A stretch of 64,000 nt of DNA from JBGPHT01 sp041484525 (GCA_041484525.1 JBGPHT010000005.1:42839-106838), one strand, 5' to 3'; numbered from the stretch's first letter, positions 17,990-26,946 are shown. The notes: generated from the sequence alone by a model not told the origin. Translations and numbers: made by a program.

Positions 17990-19723
17990 ATGGCTGCCAC
18001 GTCCGTTCCCCGAAATAACCGCCTCGATGGACTGCCCGGATGGGCCCGGGAGCTGTCCGAGAAATACTATTCCCGGACGCTCACCATGTTTGTGCTGCAT
18101 GGCAATGTGCGCGACCTGGTTCCATTCCGGCAGGAAACATCGACGGAGTTCTGCTCGCTGCATCGGTTCTTGCGCTCCGGATTGTTTGGACAGCGCGATC
18201 TGGTGGTGACCTACGATCGCGGCGGCGGACTCTCCTTCGCCGAGCCTCGCATGCAGGAAGATTTCCGCCAGGCGCTCTCCGGATACGACCAGTTTCACGG
18301 CACCGGCTACAGCACGGCCCTGCCGCGCAATACCGACGGCGTCCTGAATCTGCTGGACAACTATCTCCGGCTGCGAATCGCCGACGGACGCAAGATCGCG
18401 CTCCTCATCGATTTCGCCGAGACCATCGCACCTGCCGGCGACGCTTCCTCGCTGGCAGCGGAAGACCGCAATGCGCTGGTGACCTTGAAACGCTGGGCCC
18501 AGCACCCGACCTTCCTGAGCGCCGACATCACCATTTGCCTGATCGCCGAAAACCTGGCCGAGCTGAATTCGGGACTGGTGCAGAATCCCGGCGTCGCCGC
18601 GATCGACGTGCCGCTGCCCGATGAAGGCGAACGCCTCGAGTTCTTGCAAGCCTCCGCCCCACTGCCGGTGCAGGACGATATCACTCCGCCCATTCTGGCC
18701 AAACTCACCGCCGGACTGAAGCGCGTCCAGATCCAGAACCTCATCAGCCAGGCCGTCCAGAACCAGCAGCCGATTACGCTGAAGTCCCTGACTGCACGAA
18801 AAAAGGAACTCATCGAGGCGGAATCGGGCGGGCTCCTCGAGTTTGTGCAAAGCCGCTTCGATCTGGGCATGGTGGCCGGCAATGACGCCGCCAAGAACAA
18901 GTTGAAGGATGCCGCCGCCGCCCTGCGCGCCGGCAAGACCGACGTGCTGCCTATGGGGTACGTCATCTGCGGCCCGGTGGGCACCGGCAAGACTTTTTTG
19001 ACGAACTGCTTCGCGGGAGAGGTCGGAATTCCCGCCGTGGTCCTCAAGAACTTTCGCAGCATGTGGCAAGGCGTCACCGAGGGCAACCTGGAGCGCGTGT
19101 TGAACCTGCTGAAGGCGATGAGCCCGATCGCCGTCATCGTGGACGAAGCCGATGCGCAACTGGGCACGCGTTCGAGCTCGGGAGACAGCGGCGTCGGCAA
19201 CCGCGTCTTCGCGCAGATTGCGGCTTTCATGGGGAACACCGAATTGCGCGGCAAGGTGATCTGGTTCCTGCTGACCTGCCGGCCCGACCTCATCCCAGTG
19301 GATCTGAAACGCCAGGGTCGCGCCGAAGAGCACATCGCGCTGTTCTATCCGGATACTCAGGAAGAGCGCGCCGCCCTCTTGCGTGCCATGCAGAAGAAGA
19401 GCGGAACCCAGCTTTCTCCGGAGGCGGCCCAGTATTTCGTCGAGCACACCACGGGACTCTCGGGAGCCGATATCGAAGCCGTGTTGACGCGCGCCCGCAT
19501 GCAGGCCGCACTCGCGAACGTAGCCGATGTCAGCCTCGACAACGCCAAACTGGTGCTCGACGATTTCGTGCCGCCGTCTTATCCCACCGAGATCGAACTG
19601 CAGAATCTGGTCGCCGTTCTCGAATGCACCAGCCGTAAATTGCTACCGGAGCGATTCCGTGCAGTGGACCGCACCGAGTTGATCCGCAGATTGGCCGAGC
19701 TCGAAATACTGGTGCGGCATTAG
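17990..19723 (+). CDS. AAA+ ATPase with an inactive-looking N-terminal AAA-like half
   Basis: A 577-residue protein. The C-terminal half (about residues 285-510) is a full AAA+ module: Walker A CGPVGTGKTF (about 327-335), Walker B AVIVDEADAQLG (about 381-392), then the DLKRQGRAEEHI region where the arginine-finger-type residues sit, and a C-terminal helical lid (LSGADIEAVLTRARMQAALA). The N-terminal half (about 25-230) has AAA-like spacing, including KIALLIDFAETI in the Walker B position, but no P-loop, so it is probably structural. The family fits Vps4/FtsH/Cdc48-type remodellers, with no protease domain attached. It closes the PspA/ABC operon, so PspA or the coiled-coil proteins are likely substrates. 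Confidence 0.88.
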   Translation: MAATSVPRNNRLDGLPGWARELSEKYYSRTLTMFVLHGNVRDLVPFRQETSTEFCSLHRFLRSGLFGQRDLVVTYDRGGGLSFAEPRMQEDFRQALSGYDQFHGTGYSTALPRNTDGVLNLLDNYLRLRIADGRKIALLIDFAETIAPAGDASSLAAEDRNALVTLKRWAQHPTFLSADITICLIAENLAELNSGLVQNPGVAAIDVPLPDEGERLEFLQASAPLPVQDDITPPILAKLTAGLKRVQIQNLISQAVQNQQPITLKSLTARKKELIEAESGGLLEFVQSRFDLGMVAGNDAAKNKLKDAAAALRAGKTDVLPMGYVICGPVGTGKTFLTNCFAGEVGIPAVVLKNFRSMWQGVTEGNLERVLNLLKAMSPIAVIVDEADAQLGTRSSSGDSGVGNRVFAQIAAFMGNTELRGKVIWFLLTCRPDLIPVDLKRQGRAEEHIALFYPDTQEERAALLRAMQKKSGTQLSPEAAQYFVEHTTGLSGADIEAVLTRARMQAALANVADVSLDNAKLVLDDFVPPSYPTEIELQNLVAVLECTSRKLLPERFRAVDRTELIRRLAELEILVRH

Positions 19724-19732
19724 TATTGCGGC

Positions 19733-20869
19733 CTACGGAGTGCCCAATACAAATCGTGCGATCACAGCGCCCGCATCGGGCCGTCCGAGGCGCAGCGCGC
19801 TCTTCCGCATCGCCTCCAAACGCCCGGGCTCTTCCAGGATCGATCTCACTTTGAACGCCAGCGTGTGCAGGTTATCGCACCAGACGCCGGCCCCGTGCTC
19901 CAGCAGATAGATCGCGTTCTTCTCTTCCTGCCCGGGAATCGGATTCACCACCACCCATGCCAGCCCCTTGATTAACGACTCCGACGAGGTCAGCCCGCCC
20001 GGCTTGCCGATCATCAGGTCCGCTGCCGCCATCAGCTCGTCCATCTCGGTTGTGAACCCGACTGCCTTCATCGCCGGCAGCGCGTCCGCAGGCCGGCCCG
20101 CGGCGATCTTTTCCATCGACGCCTTCAGCGGCGCGCTCTTGCCACATACCGCGATGATCTGTGCGGCCACCCCCGAGTCCATCAGCGATTCCACCATGCG
20201 GGCCGCATTTCCCGCACCAAATCCGCCCGCCGAAACCAGAATCGCTGGCAAATCCGGATGCCACCCATGCTTGCGGCGCATCGCCATGCGGTCCTTCTTC
20301 TCGCCGAACACCGGGTGGGTGGGGATGCCGCTCGCCGTGATCGTCTGGGGCGCGATTCCGAGCGACTCCAGGTGGGCACGCGCTTCCTCCGTCGCCACGA
20401 AGTAGTGATCCGAGGGAGCGCTCAGCCACATGCCGTGGACCTCGAAGTCCGTCACCACCGTGACGATGCGCGCCCGGCACCGTCCGTGGCGCCGTTCCCG
20501 GTCGAGCAGCGCCGTGGGCAGGAAGTGCGTGCAGATCGCGATATCCGGATCGAACTCGCGAATCGTTTTCAGTAGCCGCGCCGCGCCTGCCTGCTCCAGC
20601 TTCAACCGCACCCGATCCTTGTGGAAGGGCTTGTCAGTGGCGTCGTACAGCCAGCCGAGCAATCGGGGAGCGCGCGCCACCATTTCGAAATAGCCGTCGC
20701 GATACACCTTGCGAAATGCCGACGGCATGAACGCCAGGACATCGTGATTCGCGATCGTGACCGGCGCGCCGCTTCGCTCGAGAGCGGCCTCGACCGCTTC
20801 CGCCGCGCGCACATGTCCGGCGCCCACCGATGCCGAAAGAATGAGTACCCGCAAGTCGTGAGCCATCAC
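19733..20869 (-). CDS. Diacylglycerol glucosyltransferase/MGDG synthase-like glycosyltransferase
   Basis: A 378-residue glycosyltransferase of the GT28 MurG/UgtP/MGDG-synthase group. The N-terminal domain starts RVLILSASVGAGHVRAAEAV, the typical G-x-G-H acceptor-side motif. The C-terminal domain has ILVSAGGFGAGNAARMV, MDELMAAADLMIGKPGGLTS and ESLIKGLAWVVVNPIPGQEEKN, the nucleotide-sugar site of processive diacylglycerol glucosyltransferases. It would transfer a hexose to diacylglycerol or a similar lipid at the inner membrane face. GTG at 20869 overlaps the FG-GAP gene's TGA; ATG at 20866 would give a TGATG junction and is equally likely. Confidence 0.85.
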   Translation of the reverse strand: MMAHDLRVLILSASVGAGHVRAAEAVEAALERSGAPVTIANHDVLAFMPSAFRKVYRDGYFEMVARAPRLLGWLYDATDKPFHKDRVRLKLEQAGAARLLKTIREFDPDIAICTHFLPTALLDRERRHGRCRARIVTVVTDFEVHGMWLSAPSDHYFVATEEARAHLESLGIAPQTITASGIPTHPVFGEKKDRMAMRRKHGWHPDLPAILVSAGGFGAGNAARMVESLMDSGVAAQIIAVCGKSAPLKASMEKIAAGRPADALPAMKAVGFTTEMDELMAAADLMIGKPGGLTSSESLIKGLAWVVVNPIPGQEEKNAIYLLEHGAGVWCDNLHTLAFKVRSILEEPGRLEAMRKSALRLGRPDAGAVIARFVLGTP

Positions 20870-22518
20870 CTTACAGGCTTAAGCCCGCGCCCTTCCCAAA
20901 TCTCGTACGCGCCGGCGGCCACATTCTTGTGTTCTTCCACGCCCCCGCTGGGCCATTCAATCACGACCCGATCCGCCTTGTCCCGCCTGCCGATTCCGAA
21001 GGTCAGCGCCAATTCCGATTGGGACAAGTAACTCGAACCCGTCTTCACCATTCTGGATTGCGTGCCATCGGGCGTCGACAGACGAACCACCGCGCCGATC
21101 GCATCGCGATTACTCTTGACGCCGATCAGCCGCATTCGGATCGAGCGATTCCCGTTCGTCACGTCGTTGCGGTACAGGAACGCCGGCCCCTGATTGGTGG
21201 TGATCAGAAGATCCGTATCGCCATCGCGATCGAAGTCGCCATAAGCGGCGCCACGAGCCACCTTGGGAGCCGCGAAGCCGCCGCCCACCTCGCTCGCGAC
21301 ATCGCGGAACACCCCGCGGCCATTGTTGAGGAACAGGTGCGGGGGCTGCGCGTAGCCCACATTACCGCGAATATTTCGTACCGTCTCATCGATGTGCCCG
21401 TTAGCCGCCAGCAGGTCGAGACTGCCACTGAGGTCGGCGTCGAAGAACAGGCATCCGAAACCCAGAGTATTCCGGGATGCCTGGCCGACGCCGGCCTTGA
21501 CCGCAATATCGGAATAGACGCCGCCCGGACCAGCGCGGTAGAGCGCGATCATCTCGTTATCGAAATTCGTGATGGCGATGCCGGACGCGCCGGAGTTTTC
21601 AAAATCCGCCACATCCACACCCATGCCTGCGCGCGCTTTCCCGTCCTCGCTGAAGGCCAATCCGGCGCGCACCGCCACATCTTCGAACGTGCCATTCCGC
21701 AGGTTGCGATATAGCTTGTTGGGCTGTGTGTCATTGGCGACCAGTAAATCCGGCCAGCCGTCACGATCGTAATCGAGCAGCGCGACTCCCAGCGATTTCG
21801 ACGTGGTATCGAAAATGCCGCTCTTGGCCGTCACATCCTCGAATGTGCCGTTTCCACGATTGTGAAACAGCCAGCACGTGGATCCGAGATAAGCCTCGGG
21901 CGTGCAATAAGACTTGTTCCGCCCGTCCACGCTGCAAAACACGTCATGCTCCGGAGACCACTTCACATAGTTACAGACGAAGAGGTCGAGCAGTCCGTCA
22001 CGGTCATAGTCGAACCATAGGGCGGATGTGCTGAAAGCGCTCCTTCCCCCTAATCCGGATTTTTCCGTGACATCGGTAAAGGCGCCCTTGCCCGTATTCT
22101 GAAATAGCCGGTTCTGTCCGACCGCGGTCACCAGAATATCCGGGAAGCCGTCGTTGTTGTAATCCGCCACCGCGACGCCCATGCCATACATCTCGACCGC
22201 GAGTCCGGCCTGCCTGGTGACGTCCGTGAAGGTTCCGTTGCGGTTGTTCCTGAAGAGGTGCAGCGTGCTGCGCCGCTGCTTGTGACCGGCCCAATCCATC
22301 CCATTGGTCAGCAGAATGTCGAGCCATCCATCGCCGTCATAGTCGAGGAACGCGCAGCCGGGACCCATGGTCTCCGGTAGATACTTGGCGCCGAACGCGC
22401 CGCTGTTGTGTTGAGAACCGAGGCCCGCGGAGGCGGTTACATCCACCAGGCGGAATCCGGAATCGGCTGCCATCGCTGGCAGGGCAGCCGCGCCCAGCAG
22501 GAAATCTCGGCGTCTCAC
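20866..22518 (-). CDS. FG-GAP/VCBS repeat protein with ASPIC/UnbV domain (CRTAC1-like)
   Basis: A 550-residue secreted protein. The N-terminus MRRRDFLLGAAALPAMAADS is a twin-arginine-style signal peptide. FG-GAP-type repeats run from about residue 55 to 440, recognisable by calcium-binding D-x-D-x-D-G-x-x-D loops such as DYDGDGWLDIL, DYNNDGFPDIL, DYDRDGLLDLF and DRDGDTDLLI. The last about 80 residues match the ASPIC/UnbV domain (VVIEWPSGGVEEHKNV). This family of beta-propeller proteins is abundant in Acidobacteria; its function is poorly known. It starts with GTG overlapping the response-regulator TGA, so it is translationally coupled to a two-component system. Confidence 0.9.
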   Translation of the reverse strand: MRRRDFLLGAAALPAMAADSGFRLVDVTASAGLGSQHNSGAFGAKYLPETMGPGCAFLDYDGDGWLDILLTNGMDWAGHKQRRSTLHLFRNNRNGTFTDVTRQAGLAVEMYGMGVAVADYNNDGFPDILVTAVGQNRLFQNTGKGAFTDVTEKSGLGGRSAFSTSALWFDYDRDGLLDLFVCNYVKWSPEHDVFCSVDGRNKSYCTPEAYLGSTCWLFHNRGNGTFEDVTAKSGIFDTTSKSLGVALLDYDRDGWPDLLVANDTQPNKLYRNLRNGTFEDVAVRAGLAFSEDGKARAGMGVDVADFENSGASGIAITNFDNEMIALYRAGPGGVYSDIAVKAGVGQASRNTLGFGCLFFDADLSGSLDLLAANGHIDETVRNIRGNVGYAQPPHLFLNNGRGVFRDVASEVGGGFAAPKVARGAAYGDFDRDGDTDLLITTNQGPAFLYRNDVTNGNRSIRMRLIGVKSNRDAIGAVVRLSTPDGTQSRMVKTGSSYLSQSELALTFGIGRRDKADRVVIEWPSGGVEEHKNVAAGAYEIWEGRGLKPVR

Positions 22519-23144
22519 GTAATGCTCGCCAAACCGTTGCGGAGCGCATGCACCACGAGCTCAGCCGTGTTATGCACTCCCAACGTCTGCATCAGATTGG
22601 CGCGATGTACCGACACCGTATTCGCGCTCAAGCCAAGCACGATGGCGATCTCGCGATTCGATTTGCCGTGAACGATCAACTGAAGTACCTCGAGTTCCCG
22701 GGTCGTCAATTCGGGCGCTGGAGAATTTCCCGCCTGCACCTCGCCCAGCCGCGGGTCCAGCACCTGCGCGCCCGACGCCACCTTTCTCACCGCATCCACC
22801 AACTCCAGATCCACAGCGTTCTTGAGCAAGTATCCGCGAGCTCCGGCGTCCAAACACGTCCGGACGTAATTCGACTCCGAGTGCATGCTCAGGATCAACA
22901 CCGCGGTATCCGGGGCTGTTTTCAGGATGCGCCGCGCCGCCACCGCGCCATTCATGCTGGGCAGCGCGAAATCCATCACGACCACTCTGGGATGAAGCTC
23001 GGCGGCCTTTTCGACGGCCTCCGGACCGTCGCTCGCCTCACCCACCACGTCGATATCCGGCTCATCCTCGAGCATGCGCCGAAAGCCGCGCCGCACCAGG
23101 TGGTGATCGTCCACCAGCAGTACGGAGATCTTAGGCTTCGACAC
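22515..23144 (-). CDS. NarL/FixJ-type response regulator
   Basis: A 209-residue regulator with an N-terminal receiver domain, with acidic pocket Asp12-Asp13 in LLVDDHH and phosphoacceptor Asp58 in VVVMDFALPS. The C-terminal LuxR-type helix-turn-helix is LTTRELEVLQLIVHGKSN to LSANTVSVHRANLMQTLGV. It starts with GTG inside the 3' end of the histidine kinase gene (14-base overlap), so the two are cognate partners. It probably controls this operon or surface genes nearby. Confidence 0.93.
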   Translation of the reverse strand: MSKPKISVLLVDDHHLVRRGFRRMLEDEPDIDVVGEASDGPEAVEKAAELHPRVVVMDFALPSMNGAVAARRILKTAPDTAVLILSMHSESNYVRTCLDAGARGYLLKNAVDLELVDAVRKVASGAQVLDPRLGEVQAGNSPAPELTTRELEVLQLIVHGKSNREIAIVLGLSANTVSVHRANLMQTLGVHNTAELVVHALRNGLASIT

Positions 23145-24465
23145 GCGCCTCCTCCGAACTCAGCGGCACGGTGAGCCGGACCAGGGCTCCGCCGCCGTCA
23201 CGTGCCAGCAGTTCGAGCCGGCCATTCACCAGATCCGCCCGTTCCCGCATCGAAACCAAGCCCATGCCGTGGGACTCACGAGTGTTTCCGAATCCCACGC
23301 CGTCGTCTTCCACTTCGAGCACCACCGCATCCGGCAAATATCGCAGGCGGACCGCGGCGTGCGCCGACTTAGAGTGCCGCGCCACATTGTTCAACGCCTC
23401 CTGCAAGACGCGAAACACGTGGATGGCGACCTGTTGATCCATGGGCGCCGACGTGCCCAGCGCTTCGTACCGGATCTCGATTCCCGTCTGTTTTTCGAAT
23501 ACCGGAATGTGAGTCTTCAGCGCGGCATCCAAACCGGCTTCTTCGAGAATCACCGGATGCAGCACCTGGGACAGCGTTCTAACCTTGTCCAGGGTAGACT
23601 GCACGATTTCCTGGACCTCTTGCAGGTCGCTGCGGAACGACATCTCGAGTGTCGACGCCCGGCGGTTAACCCGCTGGAGCATGGCGCCGATCGCCGTCAG
23701 GATCTGCCCGAATTCATCGTGCAGTTCGCGTGAGATATACCGGAACGTGTTTTCCTGGATGGAGATCAATTGCCGCGCCAGTTCGCTGCGGCGTTCCGAT
23801 AGCGCCGCCACCTGTTGGAACATCCGCCGGTTGTAGTGGACCAGGTACAGACTCGTGGCCACGACCAGCAGCAGCACGGCGGCCAGAAACAGATAGACGT
23901 TCCGCTCCACCCGGGAATAGATCTGCTGCGTCGTTACCCCCGCCTGCTGATCGCTCTCGTGATTCTGCACCAGCAGGCGGGCCACCGCCGAACTCAACGC
24001 GGCTTCGCGAGCTTGCAGCGAGAGGCGAACTTGAACACGCGCCTCCTTCTCGTCTTTCTCAGCTAGATCGAATATGCGATCCAGCGCGTCCCAGAATTGC
24101 GCCATGGAACTGGCCAGGTACCGGCGCTGGTCGGCAGTCCGATCAGGCGGCGACAACATCTCCTCGCGCGTCATGGCGTCTTCCAGGTCGGCGCGGATGC
24201 GCCGGAACTGGCCCCGCCATGCGCTTAACGGATAAGGCTCCGTGGCGTCGAGCATATCGCGCGTGCTCGACGCCACAGAGCTAAGATCGTTTTGCATGCG
24301 GAGCAACAGCAGCGAGTCGGTGCGGTTTCGGTCGATGGTCTGCGCCTGGATCAGACGCAAGCCGCGCATCTGATTGATGGTGTAGCCGGAATACACGGCC
24401 ACGGCCGAGAGAGTCACGGCCATGCCGGTCAAGAGCCCGATGGTTGGCGATCGGCTGGCACGCAC
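23131..24465 (-). CDS. Sensor histidine kinase (HisKA_3, NarX/DegS-like)
   Basis: A 444-residue membrane kinase starting at GTG. One transmembrane segment lies at residues 9-28 and another at 190-209; the roughly 160 residues between them form a helical periplasmic sensor. The dimerisation and phosphoacceptor helix contains His249 in SRELHDEFGQ. The HATPase_c domain has the N-box ALNNVARHSKSA and G-box DDGVGFG, followed by GMGLVSMRERA. The signal is unknown. It overlaps its response regulator by 14 bases and begins 14 bases after the upstream CMD gene. Confidence 0.93.
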   Translation of the reverse strand: MRASRSPTIGLLTGMAVTLSAVAVYSGYTINQMRGLRLIQAQTIDRNRTDSLLLLRMQNDLSSVASSTRDMLDATEPYPLSAWRGQFRRIRADLEDAMTREEMLSPPDRTADQRRYLASSMAQFWDALDRIFDLAEKDEKEARVQVRLSLQAREAALSSAVARLLVQNHESDQQAGVTTQQIYSRVERNVYLFLAAVLLLVVATSLYLVHYNRRMFQQVAALSERRSELARQLISIQENTFRYISRELHDEFGQILTAIGAMLQRVNRRASTLEMSFRSDLQEVQEIVQSTLDKVRTLSQVLHPVILEEAGLDAALKTHIPVFEKQTGIEIRYEALGTSAPMDQQVAIHVFRVLQEALNNVARHSKSAHAAVRLRYLPDAVVLEVEDDGVGFGNTRESHGMGLVSMRERADLVNGRLELLARDGGGALVRLTVPLSSEEARVEA

Positions 24466-24479
24466 AACGCTAGTATCTC

Positions 24480-25034
24480 TCAGCGTGCAGCAGCCCGCAG
24501 AATCTGCAGATAGCCGTCGCGGGCGATGGCGCTGGCCCTGTCGCGGAAGACGCCGCGGTCCGGCGGCATCAGTGTCGCCAGGCCGTCCACGTAGCGGTTA
24601 TACATACAGAAGGCGGCGGCAATCAGCACGGTGTCGTGGATCTCGCGGTCGCCGGCGCCATGTTGGCGGGCGCGGTCGATGTCTTCGGGAAGTACGCTCT
24701 TGCCGCCGCGCTGCACCTTGCCCGCGATCGCCAACAGCGCTTTCAGTTTGTCCGAGACCGGAGCCTGCTCGAATTGCTGTTTCACTTGCAGCACGAGTTC
24801 GTCATTCCCGCCGAGGTGTTGCGCCGCGATCGCGCCGTGGCTGCTCTGGCAGTAATCGCAATCATTCTGCGACGAGACATAGGTGGCAATGAGTTCTCGT
24901 TCGCCAGCCGAAAGCGTGTTCTCGTCGTGCAGCAACACGTCGGCAAGTTCGCTCATAGGCTTGGCGGTTTCGGGGCGAAATGCAAATAGCCCTCGGATTC
25001 CGGGTAGGCTCTCGGGTAGCGAAATGTGCGGCAA
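24480..25034 (-). CDS. Carboxymuconolactone decarboxylase/AhpD-family protein (CxxC type)
   Basis: A 184-residue protein starting at TTG behind CAGGAGAA. The AhpD/CMD core is ELIATYVSSQNDCDYCQSSH, with redox Cys59 and Cys62 and the conserved His66 spaced as in AhpD, then DTVLIAAAFCMYNRYVDGLA near the C-terminus as in peroxidase-related CMD proteins. It probably acts as a thiol peroxidase or peroxidase adaptor. A paralogue with a UGA codon in place of the second Cys lies about 1.3 kb upstream in the same gene run, which makes this protein a natural internal comparison. Confidence 0.88.
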   Translation of the reverse strand: MPHISLPESLPGIRGLFAFRPETAKPMSELADVLLHDENTLSAGERELIATYVSSQNDCDYCQSSHGAIAAQHLGGNDELVLQVKQQFEQAPVSDKLKALLAIAGKVQRGGKSVLPEDIDRARQHGAGDREIHDTVLIAAAFCMYNRYVDGLATLMPPDRGVFRDRASAIARDGYLQILRAAAR

Positions 25035-25059
25035 GGTCTTTTTCTCCTGAATTCTGCGG

Positions 25060-26333
25060 TTAACTGGCGGCCTCCGTGGTCAGTTGCGGTGCCGGCGCCA
25101 TCTCGACCGTCTGCGCGCCATATGCCGGCATCGCCAAGATGAGTCCGGCTGCAGATAGGGTGAGGATGGAGAGCTTCACGGCCAGGCTCTCGTAGGAAGC
25201 ACTCGCGTCGAAGGCCCTGCCCATCAGCACCGGACCGATGGCGCCGGCGATGGCGTACGCCGTCCACGTGAGTCCGTAGAGCACCGAGAAGGACCGCAGA
25301 CCGAAGTGTCTGGACAAGACATATGGAATGATGTCGGCCTCACCGCCCATCCCGGCGCCGATCAGAATCGCGGCCAGCGCGCCCATGGCCAGCGAGTGTG
25401 CGGTCGAAAGCAGAAAGATGCAGAGGGCGGCAATCGTCAGTAGGCTAAACGCCAGGCGCGGCGCGTAGAAGCGATCGAGCAGCCAACCTGTGACCAGGCG
25501 CCCCAGAAAACTCGCCGCGCCCATCAACGCAACTGCCATCGCGGCGCCTTCGGGCGAGATGCCGCGATCTGTCAACAAAGCGGTGAAATGGGTGATCGCG
25601 CCATTCTGGCCGAGCGAGGCCAGGAAGAGAACGACCACGACAATCCAAAACGCCCGCGATCGCATCGCCTGCGAAACGGAAGCGCCCGCAACCTCGATTC
25701 TGCGGCCGCGATCGAAACCCGGCTTCTCCCGAACCAGCGTGGCAGCCACAGGTAATCCGACCGCTAGAACCATCGCACCGAGAGCCGCGGAGGACAGGCG
25801 CCAGCCCACACGCTGGATCAAGGCTTGTGCCACGGGCGGCAGGATCATGGCTCCCAGGGCGCCGCCCGTCATCACCAGCGCCAGGGCCATTCCACGGCGC
25901 TTCTCGAACCAACTGGAGACGGCGCGCGTGTACGCCAACTGAGCGGTCCCATTTCCGGCAGCGCCGATAATCACGAACGTCGCATAGAGGTGCAGATGTG
26001 GGGCGTGAGGAGGGAAAGCGAGGCGAAGGCGCATCCGAAGACCGTCAGGCACGGCAGGATGACGCGCCTCGGACCGAACCGGTCGAGCAGGTAGCCGAGC
26101 GGCGGCGAACACGCTGCCACCGTCATGGCCGCGATACCGAACGCCAACGACGCCGTCTGCCGGGACCATAAGAATTCTTCCGTCAGAGGCTTCAGAAAAA
26201 TCCCGAACGTGTAAACCAGCAGCGAGGCAAACCCGACGAATACACCAGCCCCCGAGGCCAGGGCAACGCGCCATCCGGGATACGCAAACGCGCTCTCGTC
26301 TAACTGGCGATCGATGGTGTTACTTCCTGACAT
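25060..26333 (-). pseudogene. MFS transporter interrupted by a single-base frameshift
   Basis: Together the two frames make a normal MFS transporter of about 424 residues with 12 helices. The first part (from ATG 26333) covers helices 1-3 and the motif LLDRFGPRRVILP, then runs out of frame after SLLTPH. The second part continues seamlessly as HLYATFVIIGAAGNGTAQLA and SWFEKRRGMALALVMTGGAL in another frame to the TGA-type stop at 25060. The frames switch at a G-run (26000-26003, CCCC on the coding strand), where one extra base explains the break. It may be a real lesion or a homopolymer error. The gene overlaps the 3' end of the UGA-containing CMD gene by 14 bases. Substrate unknown; the OFA/monocarboxylate-like group is possible. 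Confidence 0.82.
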
Positions 26334-26946
26334 AGCCTACTTTGGCCGACCGTTTCGCGCCCTGGCGGTGCGCCTCGTCGCTAAGCGCGTGCACGCCGCT
26401 CGCGTCAATCCAGCGATTGTAGAAGTTGAACAGCGCGCATACGGTGATGGCATAGTAGATCGCCTCGTCGTCCCACCCCACGGTGTACAGCGCCTTCATG
26501 TCTTCCGCCTGGATCTCGAAGGAGCGGTGATTCACCCGATCGATAAAGCGGAAAAGCGCCTTCTCCTTTTCACTCAGCGCGGAAGTTTCCAGATCATCCA
26601 GCACTCCCGCCACGAACTCCTCGCCATTGATTCCCGGTACCTCCTCCTGCAAAAGTACGGCCGCGACCGCGGCGTGAGATTTCAGTCAAAACGGGCACTG
26701 ATTGCGCGCCGAAGTGAACCCGGCAATCAACTCTCGCAGGCCCGGGCTCAATGGCCCCGGTTCGCGAAGTATCTCCTGTGTGAATCGCGCCAGATGCGTG
26801 GTTGCCTCCGGCTTGAACGCGAACATGTGCCAGATCTGCGGATATTCGGCGCCCGCCGACTGCATCATCTTGATGCTATCGGCGTAAGGGCCCGGCTGCG
26901 GATTGTTCTCCACACCGGGAAGGAACATCGGATCCATTTTGGACAT
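26320..26946 (-). CDS. AhpD/CMD-family peroxidase-related protein, probable selenoprotein (in-frame UGA)
   Basis: Read through one UGA (26686-26688), this frame gives 208 residues of a peroxidase-related CMD protein. The upstream part ends ELIAGFTSARNQCPF, and the downstream part resumes LKSHAAVAAVLLQEEVPG and later YAITVCALFNFYNRWIDASG. The UGA sits at residue 87, in the pattern C-P-F-UGA-L-K-S-H, exactly where the paralogue at 24480-25034 has the second Cys of C-D-Y-C-Q-S-S-H. A SECIS-like hairpin follows the UGA. Conservation on both sides argues for selenocysteine, giving a CxxU redox motif, over decay. Start chosen at ATG 26946; GTG 26952 is possible. SelA, SelB and selC are not in the window, so Sec decoding is inferred. 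Confidence 0.8.
26657..26685 (-). other. Candidate bacterial SECIS element
   Basis: On the coding strand, 10 bases after the UGA, ACGCCGC (26675-26669) pairs with GCGG-C-CGT (26664-26657, one bulged C) around the loop GGTC (26668-26665). A simpler 5-bp version, GCCGC/GCGGC, has the same loop. The loop begins 17 bases after the UGA. In E. coli fdhF the GGUC-containing apical loop is at almost the same distance and its G and U contact SelB. Stem, loop sequence and spacing all fit a bacterial SECIS. Confidence 0.68.

Noticed and set aside
12154..19723. Anti-phage defence island centred on PspA and AAA+
   Set aside because: No nuclease, toxin, reverse transcriptase or mobile-element gene is present, and the OmpA and ABC parts point to envelope work. 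The idea is not supported by sequence.
26320..26946. Two separate small CMD-fragment genes or a dead gene
   Set aside because: Both halves are in the same frame with full conservation up to the UGA and directly after it. Simple decay would not place the stop exactly on the redox Cys and add a SECIS-like hairpin at the right distance.
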